The translations under genes and the position numbers were made by a program. The notes below the pieces were generated by a model. It worked only from the letters and a program-made list of their open reading frames with translations. It ran no database searches and was not told the DNA's origin. This document shows, one piece after another, positions 16,195-24,018 of a stretch of DNA of 64,000 bases (position 1 is the stretch's first letter; every line of letters begins with the position of its first letter). Source of the stretch: Brevibacterium jeotgali (lineage in GTDB: Bacteria; Actinomycetota; Actinomycetes; Actinomycetales; Brevibacteriaceae); NCBI RefSeq assembly GCF_900169175.1, contig NZ_FXZM01000003.1, positions 186,001 through 250,000 of the forward strand. Reading direction: 5' to 3'.

Positions 16195-17553
16195 TCAGGG
16201 CAGACGCGTGCCCCGCACCAGGCCGATCAGCCGGTCGATGACCTCCGTGCCGGACGCGCGGATCCCGTTGTGCTCCCACTCGTTCGTCACCCAGGGGGTG
16301 AGAGCCGGGACGAGCGCCGCGGTCTCCAGCGAGAACCGGGTGGGCACGTACGCATCGTCGAAGTAGACGATCGCGGCGGACGGGACCCGGACCTCGGCGA
16401 GGCTCTGCGGGTCGTACAGCGACGGCCACGTGTGCTCGGCGACGCAGTGGGCGATGTCCTTCCATCCGGCGAGCTCCGTGTCCTCGTCGAAGAGACCCGG
16501 ATGGACGTGCTCCCCGCCCAGCAGCGTCGGATCCGCTCGGATGTCGTCGGGCATGGTCCGTTCGGCGGCCCACCGGGTGGCGTGGCCGTCGGCCATCGAC
16601 GATTCGTGGATCACGGCATAGAGCGGATTGCGGCCTCCGTACGGCAGTGCCGCGGCGAGGTCGTGCCGGAAGGCGGGGCCGCGGTGGTCCAGCCCCAGCA
16701 GCCAGTGCAGCTGCTCCGCACCGCCGGTCGCACCCAGTCGATGGCCCACGGAGCGCAGTCGTGCGGGGGACACCGCGTCGCCGTTCGGCAGGCGGATCGC
16801 CCCGTCATCGGCGAGGTCCGCAAGCTGCTCCATGCGTTCCCGGTCGCCGGGGAAGCGGCGGTAGAACGCGAGCGATTTGCGGCGCATGATCTCCCACGTC
16901 GTCGAATACACCTCATCGGGAGTCCGTCCCACCGCAGGCAGGCCGCCGGTGATGATCGCGCCGGAGAGCGTCTCGGGTCGGGTGGACATCCAGTGCAGCG
17001 TCGTGAAGCCGCCGAACGACTGCCCGATGGGCGTGACGGTCCCACCGCCCAGATGAGCGAGCACGTCGAGCGAGTCTTCGACGATGGCGTCCGCGCGGAA
17101 ATGCGTGAGGTACTCCGCCGCCGCCGCGGGATCGGCTGTGCGCAGGGTCGCGTGTGACGATCCCGCCGCCGCGATGCCGGCCGGCGTGGACCCGGCCCGC
17201 AGCTCGGCGGCGGATCCGGTGGCCTCCGGCTGCAGTCCCGGGGCGGGCGTGTCGAGGCCCAGCGGCGTGGAGCGCCCGGTGCCGCGCTGGTCGAGCAGGA
17301 TGAGGCGGTAGTCCTCGAGGACCCGCGGCAGCCAGGAGGGCGACGCGGGCTCGAGCGAGGGACGCGGCGCCTCGACTCCGGGCCCGCCCTGCAGATAGAC
17401 CGCGAAGGGCCGGTCCTCGCCGCCGTGGGCGGTGACGACGCGGGCGAACACCTCGATCGTGCCGCGCTGCGGGCGTGAGCGGTCGAGGGGGAGGTCGAGC
17501 GCGACCTCGCGGACGCGGAGTCCGGGGAGGTCGTAGGCGAGGTCGGTGGGCAT
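16195..17553 (-). CDS. Alpha/beta hydrolase, prolyl aminopeptidase (S33)-like
   Basis: A 452-residue serine hydrolase. Typical S33 motifs are YLQGGPGVEAPRP (oxyanion loop), LILLDQRGTGRSTP and the nucleophile elbow IGQSFGGFTTLHWM. A C-terminal Asp lies in YFDDAYVP and a His in NEWEHNGIR. No signal peptide, so probably cytoplasmic. Family members release N-terminal proline or hydrolyse esters, and specificity cannot be read from sequence. An ATG at 17553 is used; a GTG nine bases upstream is possible. Same strand as the flanking flavoprotein and ligase genes, but 156 bp and 42 bp away. Confidence 0.85.
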   Translation of the reverse strand: MPTDLAYDLPGLRVREVALDLPLDRSRPQRGTIEVFARVVTAHGGEDRPFAVYLQGGPGVEAPRPSLEPASPSWLPRVLEDYRLILLDQRGTGRSTPLGLDTPAPGLQPEATGSAAELRAGSTPAGIAAAGSSHATLRTADPAAAAEYLTHFRADAIVEDSLDVLAHLGGGTVTPIGQSFGGFTTLHWMSTRPETLSGAIITGGLPAVGRTPDEVYSTTWEIMRRKSLAFYRRFPGDRERMEQLADLADDGAIRLPNGDAVSPARLRSVGHRLGATGGAEQLHWLLGLDHRGPAFRHDLAAALPYGGRNPLYAVIHESSMADGHATRWAAERTMPDDIRADPTLLGGEHVHPGLFDEDTELAGWKDIAHCVAEHTWPSLYDPQSLAEVRVPSAAIVYFDDAYVPTRFSLETAALVPALTPWVTNEWEHNGIRASGTEVIDRLIGLVRGTRLP

Positions 17554-17595
17554 GCCGCTCACCCTACTCCGGCATCGTCCGCACCAGACGGCGTC

Positions 17596-19242
17596 TCAGC
17601 CCTTGATGCGGGACCCGTGCCCCTCCCACTCCTTCTCACGCAGCGTGTACTTCTGGATCTTGCCCGTGGACGTCTTGGGCAGAGCCGGGAGGAACTCGAA
17701 CACCCTGGGCGTCTTGTAGCGTGCCAGGCGGTCACGGAGGAAGTCGGACATGACCTCGTCCGTGGCGGCGGAGCCCTCCCTGAGGACGACGAAGGCCTTG
17801 GGGCGCTCTCCCCACCTGTCGTCGGGGATGCCCACGACCGCGACGTCCTCGACGTCCGGGTGCGCGGCGATCGCCTGCTCGACCTCGATGGTGGAGATGT
17901 TCTCGCCACCGGACACGACGACGTCCTTGGCCCGGTCGCGCAGCTCGACGTAGCCGTCAGCGTGCATGACGCCCAGATCGCCGGAGTGGAACCAGCCGCC
18001 GGCGAACGCGGCGGCCGTGGCGGCCTCGTCGTCGTAGTAGCCCTTCATGACGTTGTTGCCGCGCATGACGACCTCGCCCATCGTCGTGGCATCAGCAGGC
18101 ACGTCGATCAGTTCGTCGCCGTCGACGTCGGTCCGGATCACACGCACGCGGTCCGCGGTGAGCATGCCGACACCCTGGCGTGCGAGCTTCGCGGAGCGGG
18201 TCTCGCCGTCCAGTTCCCTCCACGATTCCTGCCACTCGCACACCGTATAGGGCCCGTAGGTCTCCGTGAGTCCGTAGACGTGGACGATCTCGAAGCCCAT
18301 GTCTGCCATGCGGGACAGCATGGACGGGCTGGGCGGTGCCGCAGCCGTCGTGATGACGAGGCGGTGGTCGAGGTCGTGGGCCTCGTCCGCGTCCATGATC
18401 GTGGACACGACGGTGGGGGCGCCGTTGAGGTGGGTGATCCCGTGGGTGTCGATGAGGTCCCAGATGACGGGTCCGCGGACGTCGCGCAGGCAGACCTGGA
18501 GACCGCCGGCGGCTGCGAGCGCCCATCCTGTGCACCAGCCGCTGCAGTGGAACATCGGCAGCGTCCACAGGTAGACGGAGTCCTTGCCGAAGCCGGAATG
18601 GATGATCTCGGACAGGGCGTTGAGGTACGCACCGCGGTGGGAGTACATGACGCCCTTGGGCCGACCGGTGGTGCCCGAGGTGTAGTTGATCGAGAGGGTC
18701 TGGTCCTCATCCGCGACGGTCCAGACGAGGTCGGTCTCGTCCTGATCGGCACCCGCCAGGAAGTCGTCGAGCGCCAGGACGCGGGTGCCCGCGGGGTTCG
18801 CACGGTTCAGAGGCTGATCCGCGTGCTGAGTGTCCTCGGCCAGGACGATGGAGAGGACCGACTCGAGCTCGGGGGCGACCTGCGTGATATCCGGCCAGTA
18901 GACGGTGTCCAGGACGAGCGCCTTCGCGCCGGAGTGGTCGCAGATATAGCGGACCTCTTCGGGGGCGAGGCGCGTATTGATCGATACCAGCACCGCGTCG
19001 ATGAGCGGCACCGCGAACTGTGCGATGAGCATCTCCGGCAGGTTCGGCATCATGTAGGCGACCCGGTCGCCGGGCTGGATCCCGGCGGCGCGCAGCGCAC
19101 GTGCGCGCTGCTCGACGGCTTCGTGCAGCTGGGCGAAGGTCCAGGTGTCGTCGCCGTACGCCACGGCCTGCTTGTCCGGGTACACGGCTGCCGACCTCGC
19201 AAGGAAGGTGAGCGGAGTCAGTTCGGTCTTCCAGGTCTCCAT
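17596..19242 (-). CDS. AMP-forming acyl-CoA synthetase (FadD-like)
   Basis: Activates a carboxylic acid to acyl-AMP and then acyl-CoA. The 548-residue protein shows INYTSGTTGRPKGVMYSHRG (about 185-204, P-loop), HVYGLTETYGP, GWFHSGDLGVMHADGYVELR and the C-terminal catalytic lysine motif TGKIQKYTLR. It resembles medium/long-chain fatty acyl-CoA ligases and aryl-acid ligases; chain length is not readable. It is divergent from the type III polyketide synthase gene, 192 bp apart, so it could supply that enzyme's starter, which is only inference. ATG 19242 has an upstream GAGAGGA; a longer frame upstream has no homology. Confidence 0.88.
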   Translation of the reverse strand: METWKTELTPLTFLARSAAVYPDKQAVAYGDDTWTFAQLHEAVEQRARALRAAGIQPGDRVAYMMPNLPEMLIAQFAVPLIDAVLVSINTRLAPEEVRYICDHSGAKALVLDTVYWPDITQVAPELESVLSIVLAEDTQHADQPLNRANPAGTRVLALDDFLAGADQDETDLVWTVADEDQTLSINYTSGTTGRPKGVMYSHRGAYLNALSEIIHSGFGKDSVYLWTLPMFHCSGWCTGWALAAAGGLQVCLRDVRGPVIWDLIDTHGITHLNGAPTVVSTIMDADEAHDLDHRLVITTAAAPPSPSMLSRMADMGFEIVHVYGLTETYGPYTVCEWQESWRELDGETRSAKLARQGVGMLTADRVRVIRTDVDGDELIDVPADATTMGEVVMRGNNVMKGYYDDEAATAAAFAGGWFHSGDLGVMHADGYVELRDRAKDVVVSGGENISTIEVEQAIAAHPDVEDVAVVGIPDDRWGERPKAFVVLREGSAATDEVMSDFLRDRLARYKTPRVFEFLPALPKTSTGKIQKYTLREKEWEGHGSRIKG

Positions 19243-19300
19243 GGCGTCCTCTCGTCGGGGGTGCCGCGCGACCGCGGCATCGTGCTGCATCCTCGCAGGC

Positions 19301-19306
19301 ATCCTA
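19301..19306 (-). promoter_or_regulatory. Candidate -10 box for the acyl-CoA synthetase
   Basis: On the reverse strand TAGGAT lies about 60 bases before the synthetase ATG, in the 192-bp divergent intergenic region shared with the polyketide synthase. No good -35 hexamer. Confidence 0.3.
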
Positions 19307-19434
19307 ATCCGTCTGCGTGGTGCGGGGTCGCTCCGTGTCTCCGCCTGCACGAGCCGGTCTGCGCGGGAGTCGCGTGACCCTCCCGCTGCCGCAGCAGCCT
19401 TGCGGATCAATATGCCTTGTCGAGAGAATGAGCC

Positions 19435-20586
19435 ATGGCAGTCGTGCTGAGATCTCTGGAGACAGCAGTCCCCGACACCGTCCTGATCCAGGACGAGGTG
19501 CGTGACGTGTTCGCGTCGCAGCCGGACGTGAGCGACCTTGCCAAGCGTCTGGTGAGTGCGGCATTCAACTCCTCGGGGATCGAGCGCCGCCGCAGCGCGG
19601 TGACGGAGATGGACTTCTCCACGCCCGTCGACTCGCCGCAGTTCTTCGAACGGGACACGGGTCGCATCCTGAATCCTTCGACCGGAGCCCGCAACGAGGT
19701 CTACGTCCGCGGGGCCACAGAGCTCTTCGTCGAGGCGGCGACCGCAGCCGTCGACGCGTGCGACGGCCTGGAACGCTCCGACGTCACTCACGTCATCACG
19801 GTCTCCTGCACAGGATTCTTCTCACCGGGCCCGGACTACCGCATCGTGAGGGAGGTCGGCCTGGATCCCGCGGTGAAGCGATGCCACCTGGGCTTCATGG
19901 GCTGCTACGCGGCCTTCCCCGCTCTGCGCCAGGCGACGACCATCTGCGAAGCGGACCCGGATGCCGTCGTCCTCGTCGTGAGCGCAGAGCTGTGCAGCAT
20001 CCACGTCCGGGTCTCCGACGACCCGGACACCATCCTCGGGTCGTCGCTGTTCGGCGACGGCGCGGCTGCGGCAGTCGTCACCGGCCGGGGGCCGGGGCCG
20101 GGCCGGGCCCTGCAGCTCGACCACTTCGAGACGGTGCTCACACCCGTCGGAGAAGAGGCGATGGCCTGGAACATCGGCGACAACGGCTTCGAGATGGTGC
20201 TGGGGACGTACGTGCCGAAGATCATCGACGCCCACATCGTCGACGCCCTGGCACCGCTCCTGGCCCACGATGCGCTCGTGGCCGGTCGGGACTGCAGCGA
20301 GATCGAGCACTGGGCGATACACCCCGGCGGGCGCAGCATCCTCGACCGGGTGGAGAAGAGGCTCCGACTGCGGCCCGAGCAGCTCTCGCCGTCCCGGCGC
20401 GTGCTGCGCGACTACGGGAACATGAGCAGCGCGACCGTGATGTTCGTGCTCAAGGAGATTCTGGATGATCCGGCTGCGTCGGCGGGCGAACGCATCTGCG
20501 GGATGGCCTTCGGTCCGGGGCTGACTGTGGAATCGGCGCTGTTCACGACCATCGGCGAGACCACGGCCGTCGGCGAGCTGCAGTGA
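19435..20586 (+). CDS. Type III polyketide synthase
   Basis: Homodimeric ketosynthase of the chalcone synthase superfamily; extends an acyl-CoA starter with malonyl-CoA and cyclises it. The 383-residue protein has the full triad: Cys157 in HLGFMGCYAAFPALR, His296 in HWAIHPGG and Asn329 in DYGNMSSATV. The C-terminal GMAFGPGLTVES loop is also present. It resembles bacterial enzymes making alkylresorcinols or alkylpyrones from fatty acyl starters. Stop overlaps the next gene (GTGA), making a three-gene operon with a methyltransferase and a flavin monooxygenase, the same enzyme classes as the Streptomyces srsABC phenolic-lipid cluster. Confidence 0.93.
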   Translation: MAVVLRSLETAVPDTVLIQDEVRDVFASQPDVSDLAKRLVSAAFNSSGIERRRSAVTEMDFSTPVDSPQFFERDTGRILNPSTGARNEVYVRGATELFVEAATAAVDACDGLERSDVTHVITVSCTGFFSPGPDYRIVREVGLDPAVKRCHLGFMGCYAAFPALRQATTICEADPDAVVLVVSAELCSIHVRVSDDPDTILGSSLFGDGAAAAVVTGRGPGPGRALQLDHFETVLTPVGEEAMAWNIGDNGFEMVLGTYVPKIIDAHIVDALAPLLAHDALVAGRDCSEIEHWAIHPGGRSILDRVEKRLRLRPEQLSPSRRVLRDYGNMSSATVMFVLKEILDDPAASAGERICGMAFGPGLTVESALFTTIGETTAVGELQ

Positions 20587-21296
20587 TCCTGCCGGATCTT
20601 CGCACCCGTGACACTGCCGTGCGCGAGTCGATGGACGACCCTCACTGCGACCCGGCGATGCTCGATCGCACGTACGCGCAGTTCGGTGTCGTGAACGCAC
20701 TCGTCGCGGGCTGGAAGCGGTCCTACCGTCAGCACCTGCGGCCTCTCCTCAGCCGAGGCCGGGTGAATACCCTGCTCGACATCGGATCCGGCGGGGGAGA
20801 CGTCGCACGCTCGATCGCCGGCTGGGCTCGACGCGACGGCCTCGCTCTCGACGTCACGGCGGCGGATCCTGATGAGCGTGCCCATGCCTGGGCGCTCGGA
20901 CGTCAGCCGTCGCCCGGTCTGGAGTTCCGCCAGGCGTTCAGCTCCGACCTCGTCGCAGAGGGGCGGACCTTCGACCTGGTGATCTCGAACCATCTGCTGC
21001 ACCATCTCGATGACGAGCAGTTCAGATCGGTACTCGACGACTCGGAGAAGCTCGCCCGACTCCGTGCCGTCCACAGTGACATCCACCGCAGCCGTGCCGC
21101 CTACGTCGTCTTCTCGAACGGGACCCGTCCCGTCTTCCGCCGGTCGTTCATCCGCGCCGACGGCCTGGTCTCGATCCGGCGCAGCCATACCGCGCGTGAG
21201 CTGCGGGCAGCGGCTCCTCCCGGCTGGCGTGTCCAGCGCCAGGCTCCCTGGCGGAACCTGCTGATCCACGATGCAGCGGATGCCGTCGGAGTGTGA
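20583..21296 (+). CDS. SAM-dependent methyltransferase, class I
   Basis: A 237-residue methyltransferase. SAM motif I is LLDIGSGGGDVARS (about 64-77), followed by an acidic residue region (AADPDERAH) and FDLVISNHLLHHLDDEQF. No membrane segments, so unlike the integral-membrane type methyltransferase SrsB. GTG 20583 overlaps the polyketide synthase stop, and its own stop overlaps the monooxygenase start, so the three are translationally coupled. The likely role is C- or O-methylation of the polyketide ring, inferred from context. Confidence 0.88.
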   Translation: MILPDLRTRDTAVRESMDDPHCDPAMLDRTYAQFGVVNALVAGWKRSYRQHLRPLLSRGRVNTLLDIGSGGGDVARSIAGWARRDGLALDVTAADPDERAHAWALGRQPSPGLEFRQAFSSDLVAEGRTFDLVISNHLLHHLDDEQFRSVLDDSEKLARLRAVHSDIHRSRAAYVVFSNGTRPVFRRSFIRADGLVSIRRSHTARELRAAAPPGWRVQRQAPWRNLLIHDAADAVGV

Positions 21297-22579
21297 GCGA
21301 TGTGACGGACTGCGAGGTGCTCATCGTCGGGGCGGGCCCGTCGGGGCTGGTGCTCGCCTGCCTGCTGGCGCAGGAGGGAGTGGACGTGGCCGTCGTCGAC
21401 AGGCGCAGCCAGCCGCGGGGGTACTCACGGGCCATCGGCCTGCATCCGCCGGCGCTGGCCGTGCTGGAGCTGATCGGACTCGAGGGAGCCGTCCGAGCAG
21501 AAGGACTGCACGTCCGCTCGGGCGTCGCCCGCAGTCGTGGTCGCACGCTGGGCAGTCTCAGCTTCGAGAAGGCGTGGCCGGAGAGGCCCTTCGTGCTCAC
21601 ACTGCCGCAGAACCGCACGGAAGCCCTGCTGAGGGGGCGGTTGGCGCAGGTGGCGCCGGAAGCCCTCCGGCTCGGGTGGGAGATTACCGACCTCACCGAA
21701 GAGGACGACGGGGTGACGGCCGCCGCCATCGCATCCCCCGATCGGCACCCGGCACCGGGACCGAAGCCGTCACGAGCCTGGCGGGCCCGCGTCCTCGTGG
21801 GTGCCGACGGGCCGCGCAGCACGGTCCGCCGGCACGGGGGGATCGGCACACGGACACGGGAGATGCCCGATACGTACCTCATGGGTGACTTCCCCGCCCT
21901 CACGGGCCCCTCTCCGCCCTCGGATGCCGCAGCCTCCAGCACGGCCGTCGTGCATCTGGAGCCGGGTGGGGTGGTCGAAGCGTTCCCCCTCCCCGGCGGC
22001 AGCCGTCGGTGGGTCGCCCACACGGGAACGCGACTGGTGGAGCCGTCAGCTGCGCTCCTCTCCCGCATCGTCGGCGACCGGACGGGTGAGCACCTGGATC
22101 CGGCCTCGGCGACCATGGCCAGCGCGTTCTCGGTGCGACGGAGGATCGCCGAGCGCATGGTCCGCGGCAGGAGTGTCCTCATCGGCGACGCCGCCCACGA
22201 GCTCAGTCCGATCGGGGGACAGGGGATGACGCTGGGCTGGTTGGACACGGCCCAGCTGGCCCCGCTGATCCTGAGGGCACTCACCCACGGGGGGCCTCTC
22301 GACCGGTCCCGGGGAATCGAGGAGTTCGAGCAGGACCGCCTGCGCAGCGCACGGAGGGCGGCGCGACAGGCCGAGCTCAACACGATGCTCGGTCGGCCGA
22401 TGGGCATGCCGGCCGCAGCCGCGCGGGAAGTCCTGCTCCGAGGCATGCTCGGCACACCCGCTCGCCTCGCGCTCGCCCGGGCCTTCACGATGCGCGGGTC
22501 CTCACCGCCAGGACTCCCACCGTCGAGGGCGACCGGACGTTCTCACCACGGCCGGGGAGACGCCCTCCGTTCCAGCTGA
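21293..22579 (+). CDS. FAD-dependent monooxygenase (aromatic hydroxylase type)
   Basis: A 428-residue group A flavin monooxygenase of the UbiH/PHBH superfamily. It has the N-terminal dinucleotide motif VLIVGAGPSGLVLA, the DG motif VLVGADGPRSTVRR and the GD motif SVLIGDAAHELSPIGGQG. Such enzymes hydroxylate phenolic rings; in phenolic-lipid clusters the equivalent enzyme hydroxylates the resorcinol ring so that it oxidises to a quinone. Start GTG 21293 overlaps the preceding stop. The C-terminus beyond residue 400 is basic and probably disordered. 14-bp repeats begin at the stop codon. Confidence 0.88.
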   Translation: MSDVTDCEVLIVGAGPSGLVLACLLAQEGVDVAVVDRRSQPRGYSRAIGLHPPALAVLELIGLEGAVRAEGLHVRSGVARSRGRTLGSLSFEKAWPERPFVLTLPQNRTEALLRGRLAQVAPEALRLGWEITDLTEEDDGVTAAAIASPDRHPAPGPKPSRAWRARVLVGADGPRSTVRRHGGIGTRTREMPDTYLMGDFPALTGPSPPSDAAASSTAVVHLEPGGVVEAFPLPGGSRRWVAHTGTRLVEPSAALLSRIVGDRTGEHLDPASATMASAFSVRRRIAERMVRGRSVLIGDAAHELSPIGGQGMTLGWLDTAQLAPLILRALTHGGPLDRSRGIEEFEQDRLRSARRAARQAELNTMLGRPMGMPAAAAREVLLRGMLGTPARLALARAFTMRGSSPPGLPPSRATGRSHHGRGDALRSS

Positions 22580-22610
22580 ACGGTTCCAGCTGAACGGTTC
22601 CCACTGAACA
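22569..22610. repeat. Three tandem 14-bp repeats
   Basis: GTTCCAGCTGAACG occurs at 22569-22582 and 22583-22596, followed by a degenerate copy (GTTCCCACTGAACA) at 22597-22610. Each unit is a near-palindrome (GTTC, AGCT, GAAC with one extra C). The array starts inside the last codons of the monooxygenase and runs up to its terminator. Confidence 0.8.
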
Positions 22611-22618
22611 GAGCCGCA

Positions 22619-22668
22619 TGGGTGCGGACCGGCCCCGAACCATATGGTTCAGGGCCGGTCCGCACCCA
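22619..22668. terminator. Bidirectional hairpin terminator
   Basis: A 17-bp perfect stem (22619-22635 with 22652-22668), one mismatch, and a fully palindromic tip GAACCATATGGTTC at 22637-22650. It lies between the convergent monooxygenase and acyl-CoA dehydrogenase genes and could stop transcription from both sides. Confidence 0.8.
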
Positions 22669-22699
22669 CGCGCTGAGTGGGGCGGGAGGGGAGTCCGCG

Positions 22700-23917
22700 T
22701 CAGTTCGCGAAGGCGTTGATACCGGTCATCGCACGACCCAGCGTGAGCTGGTGGACCTCGTGGGTGCCCTCGTAGGTGAGGACGGTCTCGAGGTTGATCG
22801 CGTGCCGCAGCGGCGAGTACTCGCTGGTGATGCCCGACCCGCCGAACAGTGCGCGCAGGTCGCGGGCGATGTTCATGGCGGTGTCGACGTTGACCATCTT
22901 GCCCAGGCTGATCTGCTCGGGACGCACGCCGGCGGCGGAGTCCTTGAGCCGCCCGATGTGTGCGGCCGTGAGCGTGATCGCCGAGTACTCCCCGAACGCC
23001 TTGGCGAGCTTCTGCTGCGAGATCTGGAAGGACGACAGCGGGCGGTCGAACTGGATGCGCGTGTCGGTGTAGCGCAGTGCCTCCTCCAGGGAGTCGCGCG
23101 CGGCGCCGGTCACGCCGAAGACGATGCCGTAGCGCGCCTCGGACAGTGCCGACAGCGGCCCCTTGAGGCCGGACGCCTTCGGCAGCATGGCGGATTCCGG
23201 CAGGCGCACGTTGTCGAGCACGATCTCTCCGGTGATCGACGCGCGCAGCGACAGCTTCCGCTGCACCTCCGGCGTCTCCACACCGGGGGTGTCGGTGGGC
23301 ACGACGAATCCGCGGACCACGCCCTTCTCGCCCGTCTTCTCATCGACCTCGTCCGTCTTGGCCCAGACGACCATGACGTCGGAGACGGGCGAGTTCGTGA
23401 TCCACATCTTCGCGCCGTTGAGGATCCAGTCGGAGCCGTCCTTCGTCGCGCGGGTCTTCATGCCCGCAGGATCGGATCCGACGTCCGGCTCCGTGAGGCC
23501 GAAGCAGCCGATCGCCCGGCCGGCGGCCATCTGCGGCAGCCATTCCTGCTTCTGCTCCTCCGACCCCCAGTGATGGATCGAGAACATCGCGAGCGAGCCC
23601 TGGACGCTGACGAGCGAGCGCAGGCCGGAGTCCACGGCTTCGAGCTCACGGCAGGCCAGACCGTACTGCGTCGCGGTGGAGCCGGCGCACTCGTACCCCT
23701 CGAGGTGCATGCCGAGCACACCCAGCTCGCCGAGGCCCTCTGCCAGTTCCCGTGCGGGGATGGTGCCGTCGAGGTACCAGTCACCGATGTTGTCCCGGAC
23801 GTGCTCGTTCAGCCAGCTGCGGACCACCCCCGCCCACTCCAGATCCTCCTTCTCGAAGATCTCATCGACCTGCAGGATCTCGTCCGGTGTCTTGGTCTTC
23901 CCCTTGGTGACGGCCAT
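22700..23917 (-). CDS. Acyl-CoA dehydrogenase, glutaryl-CoA dehydrogenase-like
   Basis: FAD enzyme of 405 residues, closest in pattern to glutaryl-CoA dehydrogenases (lysine/tryptophan degradation, glutaryl-CoA to crotonyl-CoA). Motifs are CFGLTEPDVGSDPAGM, GAKMWITNSPVSDVMVVWAK, FDRPLSSFQISQQKLAK and TYEGTHEVHQLTLGRAMTG, whose YEG carries the catalytic glutamate. ATG 23917 follows GGAAGGA at good spacing; an upstream in-frame start at 23941 is less likely. It is divergent from dxr and shares no operon with visible lysine-degradation genes, so the substrate assignment is moderate. Confidence 0.85.
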   Translation of the reverse strand: MAVTKGKTKTPDEILQVDEIFEKEDLEWAGVVRSWLNEHVRDNIGDWYLDGTIPARELAEGLGELGVLGMHLEGYECAGSTATQYGLACRELEAVDSGLRSLVSVQGSLAMFSIHHWGSEEQKQEWLPQMAAGRAIGCFGLTEPDVGSDPAGMKTRATKDGSDWILNGAKMWITNSPVSDVMVVWAKTDEVDEKTGEKGVVRGFVVPTDTPGVETPEVQRKLSLRASITGEIVLDNVRLPESAMLPKASGLKGPLSALSEARYGIVFGVTGAARDSLEEALRYTDTRIQFDRPLSSFQISQQKLAKAFGEYSAITLTAAHIGRLKDSAAGVRPEQISLGKMVNVDTAMNIARDLRALFGGSGITSEYSPLRHAINLETVLTYEGTHEVHQLTLGRAMTGINAFAN

Positions 23918-24018
23918 GTGGGCGTCCTTCCTCTCGATCACTGCGGGACCTCGCGGCGCCGCAGTGAGGTCCCCCTCGATCAGCGAATTCTTCAGGAACG
24001 ATGCGATGATCAGGGACT

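Noticed and set aside
14740..23917. Genomic island with integrase or insertion sequences
   Set aside because: No transposase, integrase, tRNA junction or flanking direct repeats could be found, and codon use looks like the neighbours'.
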